Source: Verrucomicrobiales bacterium (GTDB lineage: Bacteria > Verrucomicrobiota > Verrucomicrobiae > Limisphaerales > UBA1100). From it: DNA of 64,000 bases. The stretch lies in assembly GCA_002721895.1 (NCBI GenBank), contig PBLV01000046.1, positions 17,540 to 81,539 on the forward strand. Direction: 5' to 3'. This document shows, one piece after another, positions 33,260-42,223 of the stretch. The translations under genes were made by a program, and so were the position numbers. Below the pieces are notes generated by a model that worked only from the letters and a program-made list of their open reading frames with translations, was not told the origin of the DNA and ran no database searches. The number at the start of each line of letters is the position of its first letter. Positions within the stretch are counted from its first letter, which is position 1.

Positions 33260-34474
33260 ATGAATCGCGCACTCGCATTTTCTCTCACCACACTCTTCAG
33301 CCTGCAAATTCTGGCCATCGACTGGCCGCAATGGCGCGGGCCGAACCGCGACGGGGTCAACACGGAAGCCAACCTGCTGGATGAATGGCCTGAGAATGGC
33401 CCCAAACTACTATGGCGCACGGAGGGACTCGGTGCCGGATTTTCCAGTGTCAGCGTGGCGAAGGGCCGCATTTTCACGATGGGCGACGGCAAGACGGCCA
33501 GCCACGTCTTTTGCCTTTCCGAAAAAAACGGCGGCCTGTTTTGGACCTCCAAGCCCGTTGGCAAAACCGGTGGCAACTATAAGGGAACCCGCAGTACTCC
33601 CACCGTGGTGGAAGGATTAGTTTATGCGCTCGGCCAATTTGGCGACCTCGTTTGCCTGAAGGCGGAAACAGGCGTGGAGGTCTGGCGCCGCAGCCTGACC
33701 AAGGATTTTGGCGGACGCTCCGGCGGCTGGAACTACACGGAAAGCCCGCTGGTGGATGGAGACAAAGTAATTGTCACTCCGGGCGGCGGCAAGGGCGCAG
33801 CCGTGGCCCTGAACCGCATGAACGGCGAACTGATTTGGCAAAGCAGGGACTTTACCGACGGCGCGCAGTACAGCTCCTTTATCGTCCGTGAGTTTGGCGG
33901 CGAGCGCCAATACATCCAACTCACAGGCGCCAATGTCGTGTCGCTCTCCGCCAAGACCGGCAAGGTTCTCTGGAAAGCCCCGCGACGCGGACGCACCGCC
34001 ACCGTCAGCACTCCCATCTTCCATGAGGGCCGTGTTTTTGTCAGCAGCTCCTACGGAGTCGGATGCAATGGTTTTAAAGTCACTTACGATGGCACGAGCT
34101 TTTCCACCGAGCAGACCTACGCCAACAAAACCATCTCCAACCACCACGGCGGCTGCATTCGAGTGGGGGGTTATGTTTATGGCTCCAGCGGCGGCACCCT
34201 CGCCTGCATGGATTTGGTAACCGGCGAGGAGATGTGGCGCGAACGCAGCGCCGGCAAGGGCGCCATCGTGGTGGCTGACGGCAAAATCATCCTCCGAGCC
34301 GAGAAAGGCCCCGTCTCGCTTGTTGAACTAAACCCCAAGGCCTACAAGGAAATCAGCCGCTTCGACCAGCCCGACCGCACCCGCGCAAACGCGTGGTCAC
34401 ACCCGGTCGTAAGCAACGGCGTCCTGTACCTGAAGGATCAGGGGCTCCTCCTCGCCTACGACCTGCGCAAATAG
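33260..34474 (+). CDS. Secreted PQQ-like beta-propeller protein, copy 2
   Basis: A 404-residue paralogue of the preceding gene, about 100 bases downstream. It shares IDWPQWRGPNRDGVNTEANL at its start and the ending SHPVVSNGVLYLKDQGLLLA, and almost every blade can be matched to copy 1 (for example DFGGRSGGWNYTESPLVDGD against DFGGQMMSGWRWSESPLVDG). The signal is MNRALAFSLTTLFSLQILA. Differences lie mostly in the loops, which suggests two related binding functions after duplication. The convergent EF-hand hydrolase begins 5 bases after the stop. Confidence 0.9.
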   Translation: MNRALAFSLTTLFSLQILAIDWPQWRGPNRDGVNTEANLLDEWPENGPKLLWRTEGLGAGFSSVSVAKGRIFTMGDGKTASHVFCLSEKNGGLFWTSKPVGKTGGNYKGTRSTPTVVEGLVYALGQFGDLVCLKAETGVEVWRRSLTKDFGGRSGGWNYTESPLVDGDKVIVTPGGGKGAAVALNRMNGELIWQSRDFTDGAQYSSFIVREFGGERQYIQLTGANVVSLSAKTGKVLWKAPRRGRTATVSTPIFHEGRVFVSSSYGVGCNGFKVTYDGTSFSTEQTYANKTISNHHGGCIRVGGYVYGSSGGTLACMDLVTGEEMWRERSAGKGAIVVADGKIILRAEKGPVSLVELNPKAYKEISRFDQPDRTRANAWSHPVVSNGVLYLKDQGLLLAYDLRK

Positions 34475-34479
34475 GCCCC

Positions 34480-35565
34480 TTATTTCGCCGGTACTACCTC
34501 GTCTGGCAGCCGCTGTCCTTGGCCGTGCAAATGCCGGTTCAGGAAGGCTTGAACTTGTCTGCCCAAGGTCCGCGGTGCACTGTGGCCGCCGCCACGCACG
34601 GTGATGAGTGTAGTCTCCACACCAACTTTTTTAAGCGCCGCATGATAAATCTCCGATTGATGGAACGGAACGAGGGGATCATCCGTGCCATGCACATGCA
34701 GATGCGGCGCATCATCCCGGGTCACGTGCGTCATGGGTGACGCCTGGCGTGCCTTCGCTTTCGCTTGCTGGATTGGGGCGCCAATAAGTTGACTCTCCGG
34801 CGAATCCTTCGCGTCATGATCAATGCGGCTGGGCTTGCTGTTCATCAGCAACAACGCGCTTGGTCCGTAGTAATTCACCACCACCTGCACTCGGCTGGAT
34901 TGTTCGAGGTGCCGACCAAGCCTGCCTTCCAGCATATCCACATCTCCGCTCGTTCCCAACATACTCACCAAATGCCCGCCAGCAGAAGATCCCCACACGG
35001 CGATGCGCTTCGGGTCAATGTCATACTCCTTTGCGTGCGCGCGCAACCAACGGATGGCTGCCTTGCAGTCGTGGATTTGCGCCGGCCACTGAGCTTCGCC
35101 GCTGAGTCGGTAACCAATAGTGGCTCCCACGTATCGTCCACTGGCCACTAATGGCGCTACGCGATTAATGCCGCTGCGCTTGTCGCCATTGCGCCAACCG
35201 CCACCGTGAATCCACACCACCAAGGGCAACGGCTCCTTGTTGGCGCGCTTTTCCGGCAGCACAAGGTCAAGCTTTTGGCGTGGATTGTCCGTGTTGGCAT
35301 ACGCCAAATCGCGCAGCACCTTGATGCCCTCCAACGAACGCTGAGCCGGTCGACGGGAAAGAAAAGCTTTATGTTCAACGAGGGAAATAGCCCCATCGCC
35401 GTTGGTATCCACCCTCCGAAAATTTGTCTTGGCATTGGGCGGCAACTCGGCCAGCACCAATTTGCCATCACCATTACGATCCCATCGATTGAACAACGCC
35501 TCCGGCGTCTTCAGCTGGGCCAGTGCCGTTGACACACAAACGAGGAATACCAGCCACCGGGTCAT
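34480..35565 (-). CDS. Secreted EF-hand plus alpha/beta hydrolase fusion (BD-FAE-like)
   Basis: A 361-residue exported protein. Signal MTRWLVFLVCVSTALAQ; two EF-hand calcium loops, DRNGDGKLVLAE and DTNGDGAISLVE, at about residues 33-75; then a hydrolase with VVWIHGGGWRNGDKRSG, AVWGSSAGGHLVSML (nucleophile), HGTDDPLVP (acid) and GGGHSAPRTL (His). This matches BD-FAE or carbohydrate esterase-like enzymes. Start choice: GGAG sits 8 bases before ATG 35565 but only 2 before ATG 35571, which overlaps the upstream stop. It is coupled to the other hydrolase upstream. Confidence 0.87.
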   Translation of the reverse strand: MTRWLVFLVCVSTALAQLKTPEALFNRWDRNGDGKLVLAELPPNAKTNFRRVDTNGDGAISLVEHKAFLSRRPAQRSLEGIKVLRDLAYANTDNPRQKLDLVLPEKRANKEPLPLVVWIHGGGWRNGDKRSGINRVAPLVASGRYVGATIGYRLSGEAQWPAQIHDCKAAIRWLRAHAKEYDIDPKRIAVWGSSAGGHLVSMLGTSGDVDMLEGRLGRHLEQSSRVQVVVNYYGPSALLLMNSKPSRIDHDAKDSPESQLIGAPIQQAKAKARQASPMTHVTRDDAPHLHVHGTDDPLVPFHQSEIYHAALKKVGVETTLITVRGGGHSAPRTLGRQVQAFLNRHLHGQGQRLPDEVVPAK

Positions 35566-35567
35566 CT

Positions 35568-36413
35568 TCATTTCTCCTTCAACCACCCAAGCTTCACCAG
35601 AAACGCATCCATCTTTTTTATCGTATCCGCATAATGATCCCCCTTGCGGCCCTCGTTGAAAAAGCCGTGGGTGGCCCCATCATAAAGATGTAACTCGCTC
35701 CGACTGCCGATGGCCTTCATGCGGCGGTCGTACTCTCTGCCGGTGGACACGGGGATAAGCTTGTCTTGGGTTCCCAGAAATACAATTGTGGGTGGGGCCC
35801 CTTTGCGAAGGTTGTGCATTGGGGAAATCTCCTTCCAGCGCGTCTTCACGCGGTCGTGACCATAGCCCTTCGGGCCATTGTCGTAGACCGGATTAAAAAG
35901 CACGAGCGCATTGGGTTTGCTGCTGACCACGCCATCCTCACCCTTCTCCTCCAAACCGGGACAATTCCCCGTGGCCGAAGCCACATGGCCGCCCGCGGAA
36001 CCTCCGCCCGCAGCAATGCGCGCGGGGTCCACCCCCAGCTTGCCGGCATTGGTCCGCACGAAGCGGATTGCGGATTTGCCGTCAGCCACGCATGCGAACG
36101 GGGTTGTTTTATTCCGGCTTTTCACCCGGTACTCAGCGGTGATGGCCACCATCCCATGCGAAGCAAGGTGCCGGCAATGCGTCTCGAATTGCTTGGGCGT
36201 GCCCCCCACCCAGCCGCCGCCAAAAAAGAAAATAATCGCTGGGCGTGACGCCGAGGCTTCGTGCCCATCCGGATTGAACACGTGCAGAAACAACTTGGCC
36301 TCACCAACCTGCTTGTATTGGACGACTTTTGCACCTTCAAGTTTCACCAGTTGCGCCGAGGCCACAAATGGCAATGCAAGTGCCACCAACAGGAGTTTGG
36401 GTTTCGATCTCAT
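35568..36413 (-). CDS. Secreted alpha/beta hydrolase
   Basis: A 281-residue exported hydrolase. Signal MRSKPKLLLVALALPFVASA; PAIIFFFGGGWVGGTPKQFE supplies the oxyanion-hole GGGW; AAGGGSAGGHVASA holds the nucleophile Ser; FLGTQDKLIPVS the acid and GATHGFFNEGRKG the His. This is the BD-FAE/acetyl esterase group. It lies just upstream of the EF-hand hydrolase on the same strand, with the stop and that gene's start interleaved, so both enzymes are made together. Together they probably trim acyl groups from polysaccharide in the periplasm; the exact substrate is inference. Confidence 0.87.
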   Translation of the reverse strand: MRSKPKLLLVALALPFVASAQLVKLEGAKVVQYKQVGEAKLFLHVFNPDGHEASASRPAIIFFFGGGWVGGTPKQFETHCRHLASHGMVAITAEYRVKSRNKTTPFACVADGKSAIRFVRTNAGKLGVDPARIAAGGGSAGGHVASATGNCPGLEEKGEDGVVSSKPNALVLFNPVYDNGPKGYGHDRVKTRWKEISPMHNLRKGAPPTIVFLGTQDKLIPVSTGREYDRRMKAIGSRSELHLYDGATHGFFNEGRKGDHYADTIKKMDAFLVKLGWLKEK

Positions 36414-36527
36414 TTCAAACGGATTTGGTGAGCATCGTCAAAATCACCGGCAGTAGCAAGGCGCATTGAAGGTGATGTTGATTTGACGTTGACCTGCCCG
36501 CAGCCACGGGCAACCCTTGGCCCGTCC

Positions 36528-37433
36528 ATGAAAGCGATTAAGGCAATCCTATGCGTGTTCGGCCTCAGCTTGGCAAATCTTGCCGGTGCCGAGGAAGCAA
36601 AAGTCCTCAAGGTGGGCACCAAGCCCGAAAGCGTTTGCCGCGGATTTGGCGGCAAGCTGTATGTCACCATGATCAACGGCGACAAGCCCGGCGACGGCGG
36701 CATCAATATCATTGATGGGGACAAGGTGAAGGAATTCTGCCGCGGCATGAACTCGCCCAAGGGCATCGCTTTTGTGGGTAGGTTTCTGGTAACTGCCGAC
36801 GAAACCACCATTTGGAAAGTCGATAAGAAGGGGAAAGCCACCAAGCTTGCCGACGCCAAGTCCTTTCCTGCGCCAGTTGAATTCCTGAATGATGTGGCAG
36901 CCAGCCGCGATGGCAAGAGTGTTTATGTAACCGAGATGAGCCATCCCAATTGGATGTTTGATCCCGATGGAGAGCGCAAACTGTGGCCGCTGGACAGTCC
37001 GAACGCAAAATCACCCAAGACTGGTTGCGTTTACAAGGTCAGCCTCGATGGAAAGGTGGCACTCGCCGCACCCGCCGGCAACAAGGCCATGCTCGGCCCC
37101 AATGGCGTGACGGTGACCGGCAAAAAAGATGCCGAGGTAATTGTGATGGGTGACTTTTTTACCGGCAACATCGTGCAGTACGACGGCAAAGCCTTCAAGA
37201 TACTCGCCACCGGAATGCGCGGGGCGGACGCCGTGGAGTTTGGCAAAGGTGTCATCTATGTTTCCAGCTGGCCCTTGGGGAAGGTGTGGAAATACGACCG
37301 TAAGACGCGGAAAACCACCGTCTTGTCGGACAAGTTCACCACTGCCGCGGATTTCTTTTATGACCGTAAGGGAAAACAACTGGTGATCCCAGACATGCTG
37401 GAAGGCACGCTCACCTTCCTGCCAGTTGACTAA
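36528..37433 (+). CDS. Secreted SMP-30/gluconolactonase-like beta-propeller protein
   Basis: A 301-residue exported protein. Signal MKAIKAILCVFGLSLANLAG; the rest has propeller strands such as GFGGKLYVTMINGD, FNDV-like FLNDVAASRDGKSVYVTEMS, KTGCVYKVSLDGKVALAAPA and GVIYVSSWPLGKVWKYDRKT. The Asn-Asp and Glu positions of SMP-30 (LNDV, TEMS) are present, so a calcium-binding sugar lactonase role is possible. ATG 36528 is used. The neighbours are secreted hydrolases and an Idh/MocA enzyme, consistent with sugar breakdown. Confidence 0.75.
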   Translation: MKAIKAILCVFGLSLANLAGAEEAKVLKVGTKPESVCRGFGGKLYVTMINGDKPGDGGINIIDGDKVKEFCRGMNSPKGIAFVGRFLVTADETTIWKVDKKGKATKLADAKSFPAPVEFLNDVAASRDGKSVYVTEMSHPNWMFDPDGERKLWPLDSPNAKSPKTGCVYKVSLDGKVALAAPAGNKAMLGPNGVTVTGKKDAEVIVMGDFFTGNIVQYDGKAFKILATGMRGADAVEFGKGVIYVSSWPLGKVWKYDRKTRKTTVLSDKFTTAADFFYDRKGKQLVIPDMLEGTLTFLPVD

Positions 37434-37475
37434 CCTGCCCGGTAGAAAGGTCCATTCTAACCGCGACGAAGCCGC

Positions 37476-38531
37476 ATGCCTGACAAGCTTCGCATCGCCA
37501 TCCTCGGCATCGATCATCCCCACGGGATGGGTTGGCGTGAGTCGCTGACTCATGTCGAGGATGCGCTGGAGGTGACCGCGCTAATGCCCGCGTTTGATGG
37601 CGGCACCACCAGCCTCGAAGAGCGCCACGCCCACCTACCCCGTTTTGAAACACCGGACGCGTTGCTTTCCGAGGGCAGCAATCTTTTTGACGCAGCTCTT
37701 GTTTGTCTGCCCAACGATCAGGGACCGAATGCCGTCATCGCCTTGGCCAACCAGGGCAAACATGTCTTGCTGGAAAAACCCGGAGCCGCAAATGCCGCTG
37801 ACGGCCGACGCATGGCTGCAGCCATACGCGCCAACAAGGTTGCGTTTCAAAATGGTTTCATCTGGCGCTATGACGAATTGGCCAATCGTCTGCGAGCGAT
37901 GGTTGCGGACAAACGGTTCGGCCGAATGATCAGCGTGGAAATGACATGGGCCACCAGCAACATTGATCGGCGCGTTCCCGAACATTATCTTTTCGATGCC
38001 GACAAGAGCGGCGGCGGCTTTTTCAACTGGCTCGCCTGCCATCATTTGGACCTGTTGCCCTATGTCACGGGCGAAACCGTGGCGGCGATCAGCGCGCGTG
38101 TGGGCACGTTTGGAAAAGCTCCTTCGGTCGTGGAGGACGGCGGAAGCGCCATTCTGGACTTGTCCGGCGGTGGCTTGGCAACATTCACGGGCGGTTACTG
38201 GCATCCACGCTGGATGAATGATATCCGGTGGACCCTTCGGGGCACCGAGCGTTGGGTTCACTGGGATCCCGGCCGCGCTGGCACCGGCGGCGTCTTGGAG
38301 ATCCACGGCCCCCAGCCACAGTTCATGGCCATGGAGGAGGTGTTTGAAAACCCGCTGGACAACACCAGCGGCTATGGGGGCAAGGCCATGGTTGCCCTGC
38401 TGCGGGACTGGATATACGCGGCGCGCAACGGCGGCGACTGCCGCAACACCCCTGAGAGCACCGTCGAGGTGTTGAAGCTGATCGACACGATCTACCAATC
38501 GTCTGCTTCCGGCCAGCGCGTGTCTGTCTAG
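37476..38531 (+). CDS. Gfo/Idh/MocA family oxidoreductase
   Basis: A 351-residue oxidoreductase beginning LRIAILGIDHPHGMGWRESL, where IDHPHG stands in place of GxGxxG. HVLLEKPGAANAADGRRMAA carries the EKP motif and catalytic Lys. The C-terminal domain has ADKSGGGFFNWLACHHLDLL, with the HHLD segment that takes part in sugar binding. No signal is present. It follows the lactonase-like gene on the same strand, fitting a sugar or inositol pathway. Its stop is 1 base from the stop of the convergent gene. The substrate is unknown. Confidence 0.88.
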   Translation: MPDKLRIAILGIDHPHGMGWRESLTHVEDALEVTALMPAFDGGTTSLEERHAHLPRFETPDALLSEGSNLFDAALVCLPNDQGPNAVIALANQGKHVLLEKPGAANAADGRRMAAAIRANKVAFQNGFIWRYDELANRLRAMVADKRFGRMISVEMTWATSNIDRRVPEHYLFDADKSGGGFFNWLACHHLDLLPYVTGETVAAISARVGTFGKAPSVVEDGGSAILDLSGGGLATFTGGYWHPRWMNDIRWTLRGTERWVHWDPGRAGTGGVLEIHGPQPQFMAMEEVFENPLDNTSGYGGKAMVALLRDWIYAARNGGDCRNTPESTVEVLKLIDTIYQSSASGQRVSV

Positions 38532-38532
38532 T

Positions 38533-39621
38533 TCAGTTCATCTGCTTTTTCAGCGTACCCCGAATGACATCGTGGTGGCGCGACATGTAGTAGAAACTTT
38601 GCTTGCTACTGCGCTCACCAAGGCAAAACTGAAACTCAATCCGATATCCGCCCCGCGGCCAACTCGGGCCGTCCAATTTTAGTGCGTTAACCACGGTGGA
38701 TACATTTTCCCCCGGCTGCAATGTCACCGGCTCGGTTGGCCGAAGCAACCCAATGGATCCCGGCGCAGTATAGGTCTTGCCCTGGCACTGGATTAATAAA
38801 CTTTCCTTCCACAGGATTTTTTTGCCTACCCGGCGCAGGGCCTCCACGATCAAGGGCTGATCCGTTGGGTTGGAAACGATGATTTTGTATTCGCCGTCAC
38901 CATCGGGGTTTGTCCACTTGATCGCCTTTTGCGGAGGTACTTTGGCAACTTGAAACACAACACCACTGCCCGCCAGTAGCGCCGGCCGACCCGTCACGGC
39001 ACATAAATGCTTGGCATCCACTTTCTGCGCATCCGGCCAAGCACGTTTTTTCTGTGCGGCCCAAGGGGAAACAACTTTTCCATCTTCATTCTTCCAGCCG
39101 TGTGGCAACTCGCAAGCGAGTTGGATGGCCGCGATTTTGCCTTCATCCGCAGGCTCCAGACCCTCAATGCGCAACCCTCCGCGAATCTGGCTCAACGCCA
39201 CAACCACTTTTCCCTTGGGAAAGGTCGGCTTCTTGTGTTGGCGAGCGGAATGGTGCGCCTGAATCACCCCACCCTTCTGCAGCCCGCCGCGCAGCACATT
39301 TCCAATTTTAAATGTCAACGTGTGGTTGAAGATGGGCGGCAGGGATAGTGCGGTGGGACCCTGTTTGATAGCTGTAATAACGGCGGTCAGTACAATTTGT
39401 TTCTCGTTCCACTTCACAGGCTGCGGCTCGGCCGGCTGTCCCAACGGTCCACGGCCCGGAAAACGACCGGGACCTCGCCCAGGCACGGCCAATGGTTTCA
39501 ACTGAAGCTTTGCGGGCAACTTCAAGTCACACAGTTTCAGGGGCTTGCCAACCTGGGCCGCTGCTGACCATCCGGCCAGCAGCAGATTTAAACCCAATAA
39601 TGAAGGAATTACGGTCTTCAT
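38533..39621 (-). CDS. Secreted protein of unknown function
   Basis: A 362-residue exported protein. The start at ATG 39621 gives MKTVIPSLLGLNLLLAGWSA, a signal ending near AAAQ. A Pro/Gly/Arg-rich linker (GRGPGRFPGRGPLGQ) follows, then two sheet-like parts: IVLTAVITAIKQGPTALSLP, which looks like an OB or strand-rich fold, and ELPHGWKNEDGKVVSPW, and a C-terminal beta domain with YKIIVSNPTDQPLIVEAL and LQPGENVSTVVNALKLDG, typical of immunoglobulin-like folds. I recognise no family. It may take part in surface assembly. The terminator at 39731 separates it from the Lys-rich gene upstream. Confidence 0.7.
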   Translation of the reverse strand: MKTVIPSLLGLNLLLAGWSAAAQVGKPLKLCDLKLPAKLQLKPLAVPGRGPGRFPGRGPLGQPAEPQPVKWNEKQIVLTAVITAIKQGPTALSLPPIFNHTLTFKIGNVLRGGLQKGGVIQAHHSARQHKKPTFPKGKVVVALSQIRGGLRIEGLEPADEGKIAAIQLACELPHGWKNEDGKVVSPWAAQKKRAWPDAQKVDAKHLCAVTGRPALLAGSGVVFQVAKVPPQKAIKWTNPDGDGEYKIIVSNPTDQPLIVEALRRVGKKILWKESLLIQCQGKTYTAPGSIGLLRPTEPVTLQPGENVSTVVNALKLDGPSWPRGGYRIEFQFCLGERSSKQSFYYMSRHHDVIRGTLKKQMN

Positions 39622-39730
39622 ATTGACTGTCATGCTGAGTCAGACGCGAACAAAATGTCAATGCTCCCGCCAGTCATTGTATAAGCAAGCAGGGCATCAC
39701 AACTCGTGTGGCCACAATGATCAGTAAAAC

Positions 39731-39754
39731 AAAAAGGGCGGGCCGCAGCCCGCC
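39731..39754 (-). terminator. Rho-independent terminator after the Lys-rich secreted protein
   Basis: A seven-pair GC stem (39737-39743 with 39748-39754) closes a four-base loop. On the minus strand it is followed by five T, then G and TTTT (the A runs at 39727-39735). It ends the message of the gene at 39780-40187 before the next minus-strand gene. Confidence 0.8.
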
Positions 39755-39779
39755 GTGACATAAAACTGTCATCTCTCAG

Positions 39780-40187
39780 CTATTTTTTCTTGGGAGCCTT
39801 CTTCGGTTCTGGTTTGGGACGAACATTGATGGTGGTGGCTTCAGCCTTTCCGTTCTCCAGCTTCTTGGCACGCCCGCCGATGTATTGGCCGGGCTTCACG
39901 TCGGCCAGCTTCACGGGCTTCTTGTCCAAGCCGTTAAGCTTGGTTTCCGTACTCACATGAAACACCCGGTCCGGTTTGCCCTTGGCCCCCGGCAGAGTGA
40001 TCGTTTTCGCAGCCACATCCACGGACTTGATCATGCCGCGAAATGGGAAGAAGCCGCTCTTTTTCTTTTTCTCCGCCTGTTTCTTTTCAGGCGCCTTCTT
40101 TTCATCCGCTTGCGCGGTGATGCCCGCCGTCAACACGGCGGTGGACAGCAATGCTGCCAGGAGGGATTTTCCGAGTATGGTCTTCAT
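39780..40187 (-). CDS. Small Lys-rich secreted protein
   Basis: A 135-residue exported protein. Signal MKTILGKSLLAALLSTAVLT ending near TAQA. The mature part is framed by Lys/Glu/Pro-rich tails (EKKAPEKKQAEKKKKSG and PKPEPKKAPKKK). Between them is a compact domain FRGMIKSVDVAAKTITLPGA, VFHVSTETKLNGLDKKPV, VKPGQYIGGRAKKLENGK that resembles small OB-like DUF5666-type folds, where GxI..vd...tit and vkvG.yv.g appear. Function unknown; the basic tails might bind acidic polymers. It has its own promoter-like boxes and terminator. Confidence 0.72.
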   Translation of the reverse strand: MKTILGKSLLAALLSTAVLTAGITAQADEKKAPEKKQAEKKKKSGFFPFRGMIKSVDVAAKTITLPGAKGKPDRVFHVSTETKLNGLDKKPVKLADVKPGQYIGGRAKKLENGKAEATTINVRPKPEPKKAPKKK

Positions 40188-40215
40188 ATTGAATCCTTAA
40201 CTTGGGTTCGGAATT

Positions 40216-40243
40216 AAATTACCTTTGATCTGGGTTTTAGCAA
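40216..40243 (-). promoter_or_regulatory. Possible sigma-70-type promoter for the Lys-rich gene
   Basis: Reading the minus strand, TTGCTA (40243-40238) and TAATTT (40221-40216) are 16 bases apart, about 30 bases before the ATG at 40187. AAGGA precedes that ATG by 6 bases, a good ribosome binding site. The stretch is unusually AT-rich for this window. Partial matches only. Confidence 0.35.
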
Positions 40244-40322
40244 CTCCTTTTAACATCATCTTTTTAATGACATTAATCAGCCTTATATCAGGAGTAAACC
40301 TGCATCCACATCCTGACGCCAT

Positions 40323-41246
40323 TCAATCCGAACGCGGATGAAATTCGTCATGAACCTGCTGCAAACGCGCACCTGCCACATGGGTATAGATTTCCGTTGT
40401 GCTGATGCTTGCGTGCCCCAGGAGTTCCTGGATAACCCGCAGGTCAGCACCGTTCTCCAGCAGGTGCGTGGCGAAGCTATGGCGAAGCATGTGAGGAGTA
40501 AGATTTCGAGTGATACCCGAATGTTGGATACGTTTTTTGATTCTCATCCAAAGAGTGGATGAAGCAAAGGGCCGGCCGCGGCGGCTGAGAAATACGTTGG
40601 CGGGAGTATGCGGGGTGACAAGCTTGGGCCGACCGGCAGCAAGATAACGGTCAAGGGCAGCAACAGCGGCACGGCCCACGGGCACAACTCGTTCCTTGTT
40701 GCCCTTGCCAATAACCGTGATAAACCCTTCCTCAAGGTGCAATTGTTCCAGTCGCAGTTCACGCAATTCAGCCAAGCGCAACCCGGAAGCATAAGCCAAC
40801 TCCAACATGGCGGTGTCACAAAGGTCACTGGATCCTTCCTCTGCGGGCGGCTTTAAAAGCTGCTTTATCTCGGAATCTGTCAATGCCTTGGGCAGACGTT
40901 TCCAGCGGCGTGGCAGGGTGAGGTTTTCGGCGATGTCCGCAGGCACGAGGCGTTCACTGGCGGCGTATTTAAAAAAGGCCCGCAGCGCGGCGATCTGCAG
41001 GTATATGGATTCCGGGCTAAGCTGAATTTTTTGCTCGTGCGCCTTGCCCTCGGGCTTGCGATCACGCTCGTGACGCAGAAATGCCGTAAGGTGCCCGCGC
41101 TGGAGGGACCCCCAGTCGATTATCCCCTGCCCTTCAACCCAATCCACAAACCGCCCCAACAAGGCCGCGTAAGTCTTTTGAGTCTGGACGGACTGCCCCT
41201 TTTCGAGGCGAATATGTTGCAGAAAATCGTCGACTGCAGCGTTCAC
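40323..41246 (-). CDS. xerD: Tyrosine recombinase XerC/XerD
   Basis: A 307-residue site-specific recombinase. The catalytic set is complete: Arg157 ([12 protein letters not shown]), Lys181 ([12 protein letters not shown]), His252 and Arg255 ([14 protein letters not shown]), His278 (LLGHASIS) and Tyr287 (TTEIYTHV). The N-terminal SAM-like domain has [20 protein letters not shown]. It resolves chromosome dimers at dif. Whether it is XerC or XerD is not clear by eye; the length and lack of phage neighbours argue for a housekeeping Xer. The start overlaps the purC stop by 4 bases. Confidence 0.92.
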   Translation of the reverse strand: MNAAVDDFLQHIRLEKGQSVQTQKTYAALLGRFVDWVEGQGIIDWGSLQRGHLTAFLRHERDRKPEGKAHEQKIQLSPESIYLQIAALRAFFKYAASERLVPADIAENLTLPRRWKRLPKALTDSEIKQLLKPPAEEGSSDLCDTAMLELAYASGLRLAELRELRLEQLHLEEGFITVIGKGNKERVVPVGRAAVAALDRYLAAGRPKLVTPHTPANVFLSRRGRPFASSTLWMRIKKRIQHSGITRNLTPHMLRHSFATHLLENGADLRVIQELLGHASISTTEIYTHVAGARLQQVHDEFHPRSD

Positions 41247-42112
41247 AGCTCCTTGCCGGTGAGCCGCTGATAGGCCTCGAGATACCGTTCGCGGGACTTG
41301 GAGATGATCTCATCGGGCAAGGTCGGTCCTGGCGGCGTTTTATCCCAATCGACCGTCTCAAGGTAGTCACGGACAAACTGCTTGTCGAAGGCATGTTGTC
41401 CGCGGCCAGGCTCGTATTCATCCAACGGCCAGAAGCGGGAACTGTCGGGCGTGAGCACCTCGTCAATAAGAATCAGCTCGCCATCAAGCTTACCGAACTC
41501 AAACTTCGTATCCGCAATGATGATTCCGCGTTCCCGGGCGTACTCACGGGCCTCGGTATAAATTTGCAGAGATAGGTCGCGCACCTTTTCGGCCACCTCG
41601 CGGCCCTCGATCTCCACGGCCTGCTCAAAGGAAATGTTTTCATCGTGGCCCTCGTCAGCCTTGGTGCTGGGGGTGAACAGCGGCTGCTCTAATTCGGCGG
41701 ATTCCAAGAGGTTTTCCGGCAGTGGAATTTCGCACACGGTGCCCTGCTTTTTGTATTCCTTCCAGCCGCTACCGGTGATGTAACCGCGGACGATACACTC
41801 AATTCTCAGCGGCTCGGCCTTTTTCACAACCATGCTGCGCGGCGCGAGGTGCGCAAGATTGTCCGGCAGGCCATCAGCCACGCGGTGGTTCGGCACGAGA
41901 CCGGCGTATTTATCGAACCAGAAATGCGAAATCTGTGTGAGCACCTCGCCCTTGCGCGGAATGCCGTTGGGCATGATCACATCAAACGCGCTGATGCGAT
42001 CGGAGGCCACGAAGAGGAAATGCTCGCCCATGTCAAACACCTCGCGAACCTTGCCGCTCTTCACTTTGGTCAATTCGGGAATATCCAGTTTCAACAATGC
42101 GTCATCGGACAT
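41243..42112 (-). CDS. purC: SAICAR synthetase
   Basis: A 289-residue purine biosynthesis enzyme joining CAIR and aspartate. The start [20 protein letters not shown], then [60 protein letters not shown] and [15 protein letters not shown] are the family blocks, including the ATP and Asp pockets. It is the longer form similar to yeast Ade1. ATG 42112 is used; the open frame goes to 42169 without support. It is followed by the Xer gene with a 4-base overlap. Confidence 0.95.
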   Translation of the reverse strand: MSDDALLKLDIPELTKVKSGKVREVFDMGEHFLFVASDRISAFDVIMPNGIPRKGEVLTQISHFWFDKYAGLVPNHRVADGLPDNLAHLAPRSMVVKKAEPLRIECIVRGYITGSGWKEYKKQGTVCEIPLPENLLESAELEQPLFTPSTKADEGHDENISFEQAVEIEGREVAEKVRDLSLQIYTEAREYARERGIIIADTKFEFGKLDGELILIDEVLTPDSSRFWPLDEYEPGRGQHAFDKQFVRDYLETVDWDKTPPGPTLPDEIISKSRERYLEAYQRLTGKEL

Positions 42113-42223
42113 GCGCGGGAGTATCCGCACGATTCCGTCCGCCGCAAGTGGAGGTAATTCACAAGTCATTCACGGTTTGTGGCCAATCTCGACACCGAGC
42201 ATTGCTCCCGTTAATTTACCCGC

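Noticed and set aside
40323..41246. Integron integrase or phage integrase
   Set aside because: The length and motif spacing are those of XerC/XerD, and there is no attachment site, cassette array or phage gene nearby.
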